NCBI GenBank assembly: GCA_016213125.1
Contig: JACRBR010000074.1
Location: forward strand, 1 to 7,355
Reading direction: 5' to 3'
Source of the DNA: Chloroflexota bacterium
Lineage (GTDB): Bacteria; Chloroflexota; Dehalococcoidia; DSTF01; JACRBR01
DNA length: 7,355 nucleotides
The notes below the pieces were generated by a model. The model saw nothing but the letters and a program-made list of their open reading frames with translations. It was not told where the DNA came from and did no database searches. A program made the translations under genes and the position numbers. The number at the start of each line of letters is the position of its first letter. Positions within the stretch are counted from its first letter, which is position 1. Below, in pieces: positions 1 through 5,877 of the stretch.

Positions 1-822
1 CGAGCGGCGCAGCTGGGCGACACGGCGGCCACGATCACCAGCGGCGGCGTCGAGCGGACGTACGTGCTGCACGTGCCGCCGCTCTACGATGGATCGGAAC
101 AGGTGCCGCTGGTGGTAGTGCTGCACGGGTTCTCTTTGACGGGCTCGTTCATGTCCGGGTACACCCTCTTCGGCGAGCAGGGAGACGCGCGGAACTTCAT
201 CTCTGTCTTCCCGAACAGTCTCGGCGAGCCATCGCGGTGGAACACCACGAAGGCGCTCGATCAGGCCGACGACCTCGCCTTCCTCAAAGAACTCCTGGTG
301 AAGCTGGAGGCCGAGTTGTGCGTGGATCCGGATCGCATCTTCGTCGCCGGCTATTCGAACGGCGGCGGGATGGCCCAGCGCCTGGCATGCGACATGCCCG
401 ACCAGCTCGCCGCGATCGGCACCGTGGCCGCGACGTACGTCGACTGCAAGGCGAGAGTCCCGTGGGTGGCGTTTCACGGCATCGCGGACCCGCTGGTGCC
501 CTTCGAAGGGGGTCAGGGGCCACCCGAGCACGGCGCCAATGCCTTCCTCCCCGCCCGCCGAGTGCTCTCCGAGTGGGCAAGCGGGCTGGGCTGCGACGGC
601 CTGGGCCAGATCTCCCGCCCGACCAGCGACGTCGAACTCACGACGTACGTTCGATGCACGTACGGCGACGGCGAGGTCCTGCTCTACACCATCGTCACCG
701 GCGGCCACACGTGGCCGGGCGCCTACGATCTCCCGCTCGAGACGACAGGCCCGACGTCGAAGGAGATCGACGCGACGGAGACGATGTGGGAGTTCTTCGC
801 GGCACATCCGCTCGCCCACTGA
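1..822 (+). CDS. PHB depolymerase / feruloyl esterase family alpha/beta hydrolase (5' partial)
   Basis: This is the C-terminal part of an esterase of the polyhydroxybutyrate-depolymerase/LpqC/feruloyl-esterase type, which cleaves ester bonds in polymers or aryl esters and is usually secreted. The frame is open from base 1 and reads SGGVERTYVLHVPP, the usual first strand of this family, so the true start and any signal peptide lie upstream; the GTG at 64 is not a believable start. Counting residues from base 1, the sequence shows an oxyanion-loop LHGFSLTG, the nucleophile elbow GYSNGG (Ser119), an Asp in HGIADPLVPF (Asp163) and the catalytic His in GGHTWPG (His236). These form a complete Ser-Asp-His triad. 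Several cysteines (for example in CVDPDR, ACDMP, VDCKA, GCDG and VRCTY) could form disulfides, which fits export. The gene converges on the minus-strand membrane gene with only 6 bp between stop codons. The substrate cannot be told from sequence. Confidence 0.9.
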   Translation, partial: RAAQLGDTAATITSGGVERTYVLHVPPLYDGSEQVPLVVVLHGFSLTGSFMSGYTLFGEQGDARNFISVFPNSLGEPSRWNTTKALDQADDLAFLKELLVKLEAELCVDPDRIFVAGYSNGGGMAQRLACDMPDQLAAIGTVAATYVDCKARVPWVAFHGIADPLVPFEGGQGPPEHGANAFLPARRVLSEWASGLGCDGLGQISRPTSDVELTTYVRCTYGDGEVLLYTIVTGGHTWPGAYDLPLETTGPTSKEIDATETMWEFFAAHPLAH

Positions 823-828
823 GCCGGG

Positions 829-1359
829 CTACGACGTACCGAGCAGGTTCCGCTTGATCCCGTCCCAGGGCTGCGCCTTCTCGTAGTGCAGCAGCCACTC
901 CTGCCCGAGCTTCGGGATCAAGAGCAGTACCATCGGTATCGCCACTGTCCCCACCGATCGCGGATAGAGCCTCGGAAAGAAGCGCTGCACAACGACGCAG
1001 TACAGCCACCAGTTCTCGAACATGTTGGGGAACACCAGCAGCAGCCAGCGCGCATGCGTGGCCTCGAACAGCACCACGCCGAGGACGCGGTCGGCGAAGA
1101 GGACGAGCGCCGGGATCCGCGCCCAGGCGCTCGCCCACCCCAGCGCCACGATCAGCTCGAGCGACAGGTAGTAGGTGTCCAGCCCCTTGTCCAGCTCGGA
1201 ATAGTGGGAGCCGAATCCCCCCAGGCCAATGACCTCGACCAGTACGACGTCGAAGGCGTCGAGGAGCATCGCCGCCAGGCCCCCGGCGAGCGGTGCGCGC
1301 AGGATCAGCAGCGGCACCGCGATCCGCAGGCCGATGACGATGAGTTCACCTTCGGTCAC
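829..1359 (-). CDS. Unrecognised multi-pass membrane protein, 176 aa
   Basis: I do not recognise this family. I chose the GTG at 1359 (MTEGELIVIGLRIAV) because it follows a purine-rich GGGGGGAG about 6 bases upstream and begins directly at the first hydrophobic helix. The frame is open further upstream to a GTG at 1458, but that extension is polar and Arg/Ala-rich and looks non-coding. The product is strongly hydrophobic, with about five or six likely helices (roughly residues 5-21, 22-45, 64-80, 82-97, 101-123, 131-151). A polar, acidic and aromatic stretch lies between helices 2 and 3 (HYSELDKGLDTYY, about 52-64), with Asp34 and Asp37 inside helix 2. The C-terminal end is basic and cytosol-like (KAQPWDGIKRNLL). 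Buried acids and the aromatic motif suggest a functional site (enzyme or transporter), but this is inference. The opposite-strand frame here is His/Gln/Arg-rich and is a shadow. Confidence 0.72.
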   Translation of the reverse strand: MTEGELIVIGLRIAVPLLILRAPLAGGLAAMLLDAFDVVLVEVIGLGGFGSHYSELDKGLDTYYLSLELIVALGWASAWARIPALVLFADRVLGVVLFEATHARWLLLVFPNMFENWWLYCVVVQRFFPRLYPRSVGTVAIPMVLLLIPKLGQEWLLHYEKAQPWDGIKRNLLGTS

Positions 1360-1396
1360 GTGGGCTCCCCCCGCCGTCTCGGCGACGCTTCGTGCG

Positions 1397-1425
1397 AGTA
1401 TCAGGAGCGGGAGACGATGGGGCAA
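1397..1425 (-). promoter_or_regulatory. Possible promoter of the membrane protein gene
   Basis: On the minus strand, TTGCCC (1425-1420) and GATACT (1402-1397) are separated by 17 bases. Each matches four of six bases of the sigma-70 consensus. Transcription would start near 1390, giving a leader of about 30 bases that contains the GGGGGGAG ribosome site before the GTG at 1359. Matches of this quality are common by chance. Confidence 0.3.
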
Positions 1426-1458
1426 ACCGGCAGCAGCGGAAAGTCGACATAAAACCAC

Positions 1459-1487
1459 TTGCGAACAAGCGTTCTACATGAGATAGT
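1459..1487 (+). promoter_or_regulatory. Probable promoter of yifB, leaderless type
   Basis: TTGCGA (1459-1464) and GATAGT (1482-1487) are spaced by 17 bases, each matching four of six consensus bases, and TGA (1479-1481) forms an extended -10. The ATG at 1494 is the seventh base after the hexamer, exactly where transcription should start. No Shine-Dalgarno sequence is present. The in-frame TGA at 1479 with no start codon between fixes the ATG at 1494 as the first possible start, so the mRNA is predicted to be leaderless. Confidence 0.5.
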
Positions 1488-1493
1488 CGTCCC

Positions 1494-3032
1494 ATGCCGC
1501 TCGCCAAGGTCCTGTCCTGCGCCGTCGTCGGTCTCGAAGGCGAGATCGTCGAATGCGAGGTCGACGTCTCGCGGCGCGGGCTCAACAGCCTGGCGCTGGT
1601 GGGCCTGCCCGATACGGCGGTGAAGGAGGCAAAGGACAGGGTCGAGTCCGCGATCAAGAACAGCGGCTTCCTGTTCCCGAACGGGCGCATCATCATCAAC
1701 CTGGCGCCGGCGGACCTTCGCAAGGAAGGCCCCACATACGACCTCCCGATCGCCGTTGGCATCATGGTCGCGGGCGGTCGCGTGATCGCCGACGTCGAAG
1801 GCTGCGTGTTCCTGGGCGAGCTCTCGCTCGACGGGAGCGTCCGTCACACTCAGGGTGTGCTGCCGGTGGTGTCGCTGGCGCGGGACCGCGGCGTGCGCAC
1901 CGCGTACGTCCCCGCCATCGACGCGGCGGAGGCCGCGCTCGTGCCGGACATGACGATCTACGCGGTCGACACGATCGCCACCCTCCTGCACCACCTGTCG
2001 GGGGAGGAGCCGCTGCAGCCCGTGGTCTCCCGCCGTCCCTGCGCATCGCCTGCAGCCCGCCCGGTGTGGCACGGCGTCGACTTCAGCGAGATCAAGGGAC
2101 AGGAGCACGTGAAGCGCGCGCTCGAGGTTGCGGCGGCGGGCGGGCACAACGTGATGATGAGCGGGCCGCCGGGAAGCGGGAAGACGCTGCTGGCGCGGGC
2201 ACTGCCGTCGATCCTGCCTAGCATGACGCCGGACGAGATGCTGGACGTCACGAAGATCTACTCCGTCGCCGGGCTTCTGCCCGCGGATACGCCGCTCATC
2301 AGCCAGCGTCCGTTTCGGGCGCCGCACCACACGATCAGCCAGCCGGGACTCGTCGGCGGCGGACGCAATCCGCGTCCCGGCGAGATCACGCTGAGCCATC
2401 GCGGCGTGCTGTTCCTCGACGAACTGCCGGAGTTCGGACAGCAGACGCTGGAAGTGATGCGCCAGCCGCTGGAGGACCGCTGCGTCACGATCTCTCGCGC
2501 GCAGGGCACCATCACCTACCCGGCCAACTTCATGCTGGTGGGCGCCTGCAACCCCTGCCCATGCGGGTACTCTGGCGATCCCACACGCGAATGTTCCTGC
2601 TCCGGATCCACCATCACCCGCTACCAGAAGCGGATCTCGGGGCCGCTGCTCGACCGCATCGATATCTTCGTGGAGGTCCCGCGCGTGGAGTACGAGAAGC
2701 TGGCCTCGGAGGCTGGCGGCGAGCCCTCAGCTCAGGTCCGGGAGCGCGTGGAGGACGCGCGCCGCCTGCAGCTCGCACGTCTTGAGGGCAAGCAGCTTCT
2801 GTGCAACGCCGAGATGTCGGCGACCGAAGTCCGCGAGCACTGCCAGGCGCGTATGGACGAGCAGGCGCAGTCATTGTTGCGGCTCGCGATGGCGCAGCTC
2901 TCGCTCTCCGCGCGCGCATTCCATCGCATCCTCAAGCTCGCCCGGACGATCGCCGACATGGAGCCTTCGGAGATCATCCACGCTCATCACCTGGCGGAGG
3001 CGGTGCAGTACCGGCAGCGCGCCTCCGGTTGA
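1494..3032 (+). CDS. yifB: YifB/ComM family magnesium chelatase-like AAA+ ATPase
   Basis: This is a full-length 512-residue member of the YifB/ComM family. ComM is a hexameric helicase that promotes branch migration during integration of incoming DNA in natural transformation; in other bacteria the role of YifB is poorly known. The N-terminal ChlI-type (Lon-protease-like fold) domain spans about residues 20-140, opening with the family signature LAKVLSCAVVGLEGE. The AAA+ core follows, with Walker A GPPGSGKT at 224-231, FRAPHHTIS at about 274-282, Walker B VLFLDE at 305-310, the cysteine cluster CNPCPCGY...CSC (Cys352, 355, 357, 367, 369) and the arginine-containing RYQKRISGPLLDRID at 376-390. 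The Mg-chelatase C-terminal helical domain occupies about 415-510. All key motifs are intact. It stands alone here, without the dprA neighbour often seen, and has its own candidate promoter. The start is fixed by an in-frame stop at 1479. The stop is 27 bp from the convergent lipoprotein stop. Confidence 0.96.
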   Translation: MPLAKVLSCAVVGLEGEIVECEVDVSRRGLNSLALVGLPDTAVKEAKDRVESAIKNSGFLFPNGRIIINLAPADLRKEGPTYDLPIAVGIMVAGGRVIADVEGCVFLGELSLDGSVRHTQGVLPVVSLARDRGVRTAYVPAIDAAEAALVPDMTIYAVDTIATLLHHLSGEEPLQPVVSRRPCASPAARPVWHGVDFSEIKGQEHVKRALEVAAAGGHNVMMSGPPGSGKTLLARALPSILPSMTPDEMLDVTKIYSVAGLLPADTPLISQRPFRAPHHTISQPGLVGGGRNPRPGEITLSHRGVLFLDELPEFGQQTLEVMRQPLEDRCVTISRAQGTITYPANFMLVGACNPCPCGYSGDPTRECSCSGSTITRYQKRISGPLLDRIDIFVEVPRVEYEKLASEAGGEPSAQVRERVEDARRLQLARLEGKQLLCNAEMSATEVREHCQARMDEQAQSLLRLAMAQLSLSARAFHRILKLARTIADMEPSEIIHAHHLAEAVQYRQRASG

Positions 3033-3059
3033 GTGAGCCGCGGCGGGGGGTCGTTCGCG

Positions 3060-3743
3060 TCAGGGCGCAGCCGTGGGTGTTGACGTGAGTACTGCGGGCG
3101 GCGTCGGTGTTTGGTATCGAGCCGCGCCGGCAATTGGCGTTACCGAATTCGGATCCGCGATGAGTCCCTCCAGCCGATCGAAGACAATCTTCGTGTACCG
3201 GCCGAGCGCCTCCTCGTCATACGCCTCGTCTGCCCTCGCTGAGTCGTTGGACGTCTGGGTTACGAGTACGAAGAATTCTCCGCGGAACGCAAGGATGGAG
3301 GTTACCGGTGCTTCTGGAGAGCGGTAGATGAACGCCAGGTCGGCGCCCGTGAGGTCGTAGTTGCGCTCGTTTTTCGTGAGCGCGGCTATGCCGCGGCGGA
3401 TGTGGTCGAACACCTCGTCGCGCTCGACCGGATCGGAGAGGCGGCCCACGGTAGATTGCAACTGGAGGGATTCGGAGCCGTACCAGGTCGTGAATGAGAT
3501 ACCGTTGTTGTCGGAGCCGGAGTTGAAACTTCCCGCCAGTCCAGGCAGATCCGCGGGCACGTCTTCGGGGCGCAGCACAATCGCGGTCAGCTTGTTGTAG
3601 TCGAACGTGTCGGGCGTGGGGGAGCCGTCAGCGGCGGCGCTGGTGGCGCTCCCGCCCTTTTCTTCGCCACCCTTGCATGCCAGCGCCGCCAGTGGAAGCA
3701 TGGCAATTGCCACCAAGAGTGCTGCTGCGAACCTGAACCTCAT
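3060..3743 (-). CDS. Predicted lipoprotein of unknown function, 227 aa
   Basis: I do not recognise the family. The ATG at 3743 is preferred because it begins a classical lipoprotein signal peptide: basic MRFRF, a hydrophobic core, and LAALAC with Cys23 as the predicted lipidation site. A GAGGGAG ribosome site sits just upstream; the in-frame ATG 11 codons earlier lies inside the preceding gene. After the Cys comes a Gly/Lys/Glu/Ser/Ala/Pro linker (about 24-45), then a mixed alpha/beta domain (about 50-200) starting LTAIVLRPEDVPADLPG and containing many aromatic and charged residues. A low-complexity Thr/Pro/Ala tail closes the protein (YQTPTPPAVLTSTPTAAP). It is probably anchored to the outer face of the cytoplasmic membrane. 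It lies 14 bp after the GNAT gene on the same strand, so the two are likely co-transcribed. Its GC content is visibly lower than its neighbours' (53-55% in hand-counted rows beginning at 3241 and 3481). Confidence 0.85.
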   Translation of the reverse strand: MRFRFAAALLVAIAMLPLAALACKGGEEKGGSATSAAADGSPTPDTFDYNKLTAIVLRPEDVPADLPGLAGSFNSGSDNNGISFTTWYGSESLQLQSTVGRLSDPVERDEVFDHIRRGIAALTKNERNYDLTGADLAFIYRSPEAPVTSILAFRGEFFVLVTQTSNDSARADEAYDEEALGRYTKIVFDRLEGLIADPNSVTPIAGAARYQTPTPPAVLTSTPTAAP

Positions 3744-3757
3744 TCGCTCCCTCACTT

Positions 3758-4981
3758 CTAGAAATCGTCCGGACAAAACGGCCGGAACGGCGTCGTAAAC
3801 ATGCGGCCCATACGCTCAACCGCGGCTCCATCGTGCACCACGAGTTGCCCGACCCGTGCAGCGTCGGCGGGATTCGCGAATCCATTGTAGAGGGGGGCAA
3901 GCGCGGTCGCATCGGCCTCCAGGTCTGGCGCGGCGTTCGTCCGTTCGGCCGCCATGCGCCCTTTGCCGCACTCGAGGCGCCACGTGCCCGTATTCCAGGG
4001 CGCGGCAACATCTGTGACGGCCACGGTCACGGCCAGCCCGGAGGCTTCCGGCCGCGAGGGTCGGCATTCGATCGCCCGCTGTAGGTCCACCAATCGCAGA
4101 AGGATGCCGGTCCACGCGCCCGGCGGCTCCTTGACATGCACGGGCTCCTCGAACGCGGCCAGCACCGGCTCGTCCTCGCTCACCACCAGCACGATTTGCG
4201 ACACCAGGTCGTGAGTCATGAGGTAGTTCAGGAGCGCCGAATAGCCCTCGCCGTCGAGCGCAACCCAGTCGATGACGCGCAGGATCGTCTCACCGAAGGG
4301 GCCGCCCGACTGCCGGTGCTGTTGCGTATAGACCGCGTACCCGCGGGGCTGATCGGCGGCGTTCGACCAGATGACGGCGTCATGCTCGCCGCGCAGGTAT
4401 TCGGTGAAGACGTGATTGCGCCAGCGTTGTTCCGTTCGGACGAGCGCGCCGTTTCGAGGTGCCGTGAACGCTTCGCGTAGGGCCGCCAGTTCCCGCCAGT
4501 CGTCGGGCTTGACCCGCCGGAACGAACCGTCTGGCCGTGGCAGCCGCGTGCGCATCGTCTTTGGTCCGAACGCATAGCTCATCATCCGGCCCGCGATCTC
4601 CCAGCCGAAGCGGCGGTAGAGGGAGAAGTGCGGCGTATACAGCCCCGACAGCGGCTGCCCCGCGTCCCGCATCTCCGCCAGCGCCGCGCGCAGCAGTGCG
4701 CCGACGGCCCCGCCGCGCCGCCGCTCCGGCAGGCTGGCCACGGTCGCAATCCCGCCCATGGGGATGCGGGCGCCGAGCATGTGCTGGTCGAACGGAATAA
4801 TGGTCGGGCCGGCGACGAGATCGCCCTTGTCGAACGCGCCCAGGCACCACTCACGGTCGTACAGCTGGCGGTAGCGCTCGAGCTGTGAGCCGTCGCGGGC
4901 GGAGTTGAACGAGTAGATGGCCGCCTGGAGGTACGCATCGAACTCCGCGTCTTCCTTCAGCCGCCGCACTTCAATCGACAT
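3758..4981 (-). CDS. Eis-like GNAT family N-acetyltransferase, 407 aa
   Basis: This enzyme belongs to the enhanced-intracellular-survival (Eis) type: two GNAT-fold regions followed by an SCP2-like domain. Family members transfer acetyl from acetyl-CoA to amines (aminoglycosides, polyamines, protein lysines). The N-terminal GNAT region carries the acetyl-CoA loop IATVASLPERRRGGAVG at about residues 78-94. Tyr122 in LYRRFGWE matches the proposed general-acid tyrosine of mycobacterial Eis (Tyr126), and the chain ends in Phe (RPFCPDDF), as in Eis, whose terminal carboxylate acts as general base. The C-terminal third, with VAVTDVAAPWNTGTWRLECG and ADATALAPLYNGFANPADAARVG, fits the SCP2-like domain. 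The length is the usual 400 or so residues. The ATG at 4981 gives a conventional N-terminus (MSIEVRRLKE); an in-frame GTG at 5023 would overlap the candidate promoter and adds an atypical tail. The substrate is unknown; calling it a resistance gene is not justified. It is the first gene of a two-gene unit with the lipoprotein. Confidence 0.88.
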   Translation of the reverse strand: MSIEVRRLKEDAEFDAYLQAAIYSFNSARDGSQLERYRQLYDREWCLGAFDKGDLVAGPTIIPFDQHMLGARIPMGGIATVASLPERRRGGAVGALLRAALAEMRDAGQPLSGLYTPHFSLYRRFGWEIAGRMMSYAFGPKTMRTRLPRPDGSFRRVKPDDWRELAALREAFTAPRNGALVRTEQRWRNHVFTEYLRGEHDAVIWSNAADQPRGYAVYTQQHRQSGGPFGETILRVIDWVALDGEGYSALLNYLMTHDLVSQIVLVVSEDEPVLAAFEEPVHVKEPPGAWTGILLRLVDLQRAIECRPSRPEASGLAVTVAVTDVAAPWNTGTWRLECGKGRMAAERTNAAPDLEADATALAPLYNGFANPADAARVGQLVVHDGAAVERMGRMFTTPFRPFCPDDF

Positions 4982-4989
4982 CGCGGGAG

Positions 4990-4998
4990 ATTGTATCA
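4990..4998 (-). promoter_or_regulatory. Extended -10 promoter of the GNAT gene, leaderless type
   Basis: On the minus strand TGATACAAT (4998-4990) is an extended -10 with five of six hexamer matches. No -35 is apparent, as expected for an extended -10. The A of the ATG at 4981 is the ninth base after the hexamer, and no Shine-Dalgarno sequence fits between, so the transcript should be leaderless or have a leader of one to three bases. Confidence 0.55.
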
Positions 4999-4999
4999 G

Positions 5000-5021
5000 G
5001 CACCTGGCGGGTCGCAGGTGC
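5000..5021. promoter_or_regulatory. Inverted repeat in divergent promoter region, possible operator
   Basis: GCACCTG (5000-5006) and CAGGTGC (5015-5021) are perfect 7-base arms with an 8-base centre. The right arm runs into an 8-base palindrome GGTGCACC (5017-5024). The repeat sits just upstream of the GNAT -10 and about 25 bases upstream of the cysE-like -10, so a bound dimeric regulator could affect both genes. No T-run follows, so it does not look like a terminator. A chance occurrence in GC-rich DNA is possible. Confidence 0.35.
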
Positions 5022-5044
5022 ACCGTGCCCCACCGCGCGCCGCG

Positions 5045-5053
5045 TGGTTAAAT
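5045..5053 (+). promoter_or_regulatory. Possible extended -10 promoter of the cysE-like gene, leaderless type
   Basis: TGGTTAAAT (5045-5053) is TGN plus a -10-like hexamer with four of six matches; it is the only AT-rich patch in a C/G-rich intergenic stretch. The ATG at 5061 follows after 7 bases with no Shine-Dalgarno sequence. An in-frame TAA at 5049 with no start codon in between fixes the ATG. No convincing -35 is visible. Confidence 0.4.
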
Positions 5054-5060
5054 CCGACCG

Positions 5061-5714
5061 ATGAGTAAGCCCGGATTGATCGCGAGCATCCGCGCCGATC
5101 TGCTGGCCCACGACCGCATGGCGATCGCGCCCGGCTGGGTGCCGGCCGGCCGCGGCCCCGGCGCATGGTGGTGGCGGTATCGCCGCAATCATCATGCCGC
5201 CGGCATCGTGATCCTGTACCGGCTGCGCGAGTGGGCCTTGCGCCACCCGACCGGGTTCCTGCCGGCGATCTGCGAGCGCACGATGGAGATCGTGCACGGC
5301 ACGCACATCTCGCGGCAGGTCAAGCTCGGCGTGGGCGTGTACTTCCCCCACGGTGATGCGCACATCCACGGAGAATCGACGATCGGCGACTACTGCGTGA
5401 TCGGCGTACATAGCGGCATCGGACTGCGAGGCAGCTTCTTCAGCGACGATATGGGCACGCGCGGCCCAAACATCGGGGCATACACGCGCGTCGGCACCGG
5501 TGTCAAGGTCTTGGGCGCCGTGACCATCGGCGAACGGGCCGTGCTGGGTGCGGGCGCCGTCGTCATCAGCGACGTGCCGGAGGCCGCGACGGTCGTCGGC
5601 GTGCCCGCGAAGGTCGTGCGGCAGGGCCCTGTCGGCGACGAATTGCCCGCGGCACTCGAGCGGATGCGGCTGATGATGGAGAGCGCGCAGGCGGGGATCG
5701 ATGACGCTCAGTGA
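5061..5714 (+). CDS. cysE: Serine O-acetyltransferase-like hexapeptide-repeat transferase, 217 aa
   Basis: This is a left-handed beta-helix acyltransferase of the CysE group, whose members make O-acetylserine from serine and acetyl-CoA for cysteine synthesis. Residues 1-75 form a short helical N-terminal region with DLLAHDRM and the tryptophan-rich AWWWRYRRNHH. Hexapeptide-repeat coils begin at about 78 (HGTHISRQVKLGVGVYFPHGDAHI is the opening region) and run to about 183, ending in the typical VVGVPAKVVR. His98 in YFPHGD aligns by eye with the catalytic histidine of serine acetyltransferases, and the His117 region (VIGVHSGIGLRG) with the acetyl-CoA-side loop. A loop insertion (SFFSDDMGTRGP, about 125-136) interrupts the coils. 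The N-terminal domain is shorter than in E. coli CysE, so a sugar or other O-acetyltransferase role remains possible. No cysteine synthase gene adjoins. The start is fixed by an in-frame TAA at 5049. It overlaps the following small gene by 14 bases. Confidence 0.82.
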   Translation: MSKPGLIASIRADLLAHDRMAIAPGWVPAGRGPGAWWWRYRRNHHAAGIVILYRLREWALRHPTGFLPAICERTMEIVHGTHISRQVKLGVGVYFPHGDAHIHGESTIGDYCVIGVHSGIGLRGSFFSDDMGTRGPNIGAYTRVGTGVKVLGAVTIGERAVLGAGAVVISDVPEAATVVGVPAKVVRQGPVGDELPAALERMRLMMESAQAGIDDAQ

Positions 5715-5874
5715 CTTGGTTGTAGGCGCCGCGTTCGTTCTTACGCTCGGCTTCGGCTACGCGGCCTACGCGGGCAACGATGGGATCGCGGCCGCGCTGG
5801 CGGGCTGCCTGGCCGTGGCCGGCATCCTGCGGCTGGTTACGATCGTCATCGAGACGTACTGGCCGGATCGCTGA
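5701..5874 (+). CDS. Small two-helix membrane protein, 57 aa
   Basis: This short frame starts with an ATG inside the last codons of the cysE-like gene (overlap 14 bases, different frame) and ends with TGA at 5874. A GGCGGGGA ribosome-like site lies 3 bases upstream of the ATG. The product MTLSDLVVGAAFVLTLGFGY... is almost entirely hydrophobic, with two predicted membrane helices (about 6-24 and 28-52) joined by a short GND turn and ending in a charged ETYWPDR tail. The overlap suggests translational coupling to the transferase. No family is recognised. The frame fills all the space between the cysE-like stop and the convergent VOC stop, which is 3 bp away. The hydrophobic pattern, the ribosome site and the exact fit support a real gene, but a 57-codon frame could still be fortuitous. 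Confidence 0.62.
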   Translation: MTLSDLVVGAAFVLTLGFGYAAYAGNDGIAAALAGCLAVAGILRLVTIVIETYWPDR

Positions 5875-5877
5875 AGC

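Noticed and set aside
886..1452. Plus-strand frame of 188 codons opposite the membrane protein gene.
   Set aside because: The composition is Gln/His/Arg/Glu-heavy as expected of an antisense shadow, while the minus strand gives a coherent multi-helix protein with a ribosome site.
1401..2399. Long open minus-strand frame (332 codons) opposite yifB.
   Set aside because: Its product is Arg/His/Asp-rich with no domain sense, and the plus strand encodes an unambiguous full-length YifB. This is a shadow of high-GC codon bias.
3077..3082. TTGACG, a good -35 match on the plus strand near 3077.
   Set aside because: It lies within the 3' end of the lipoprotein coding region with no -10 at proper spacing and no plus-strand gene downstream.
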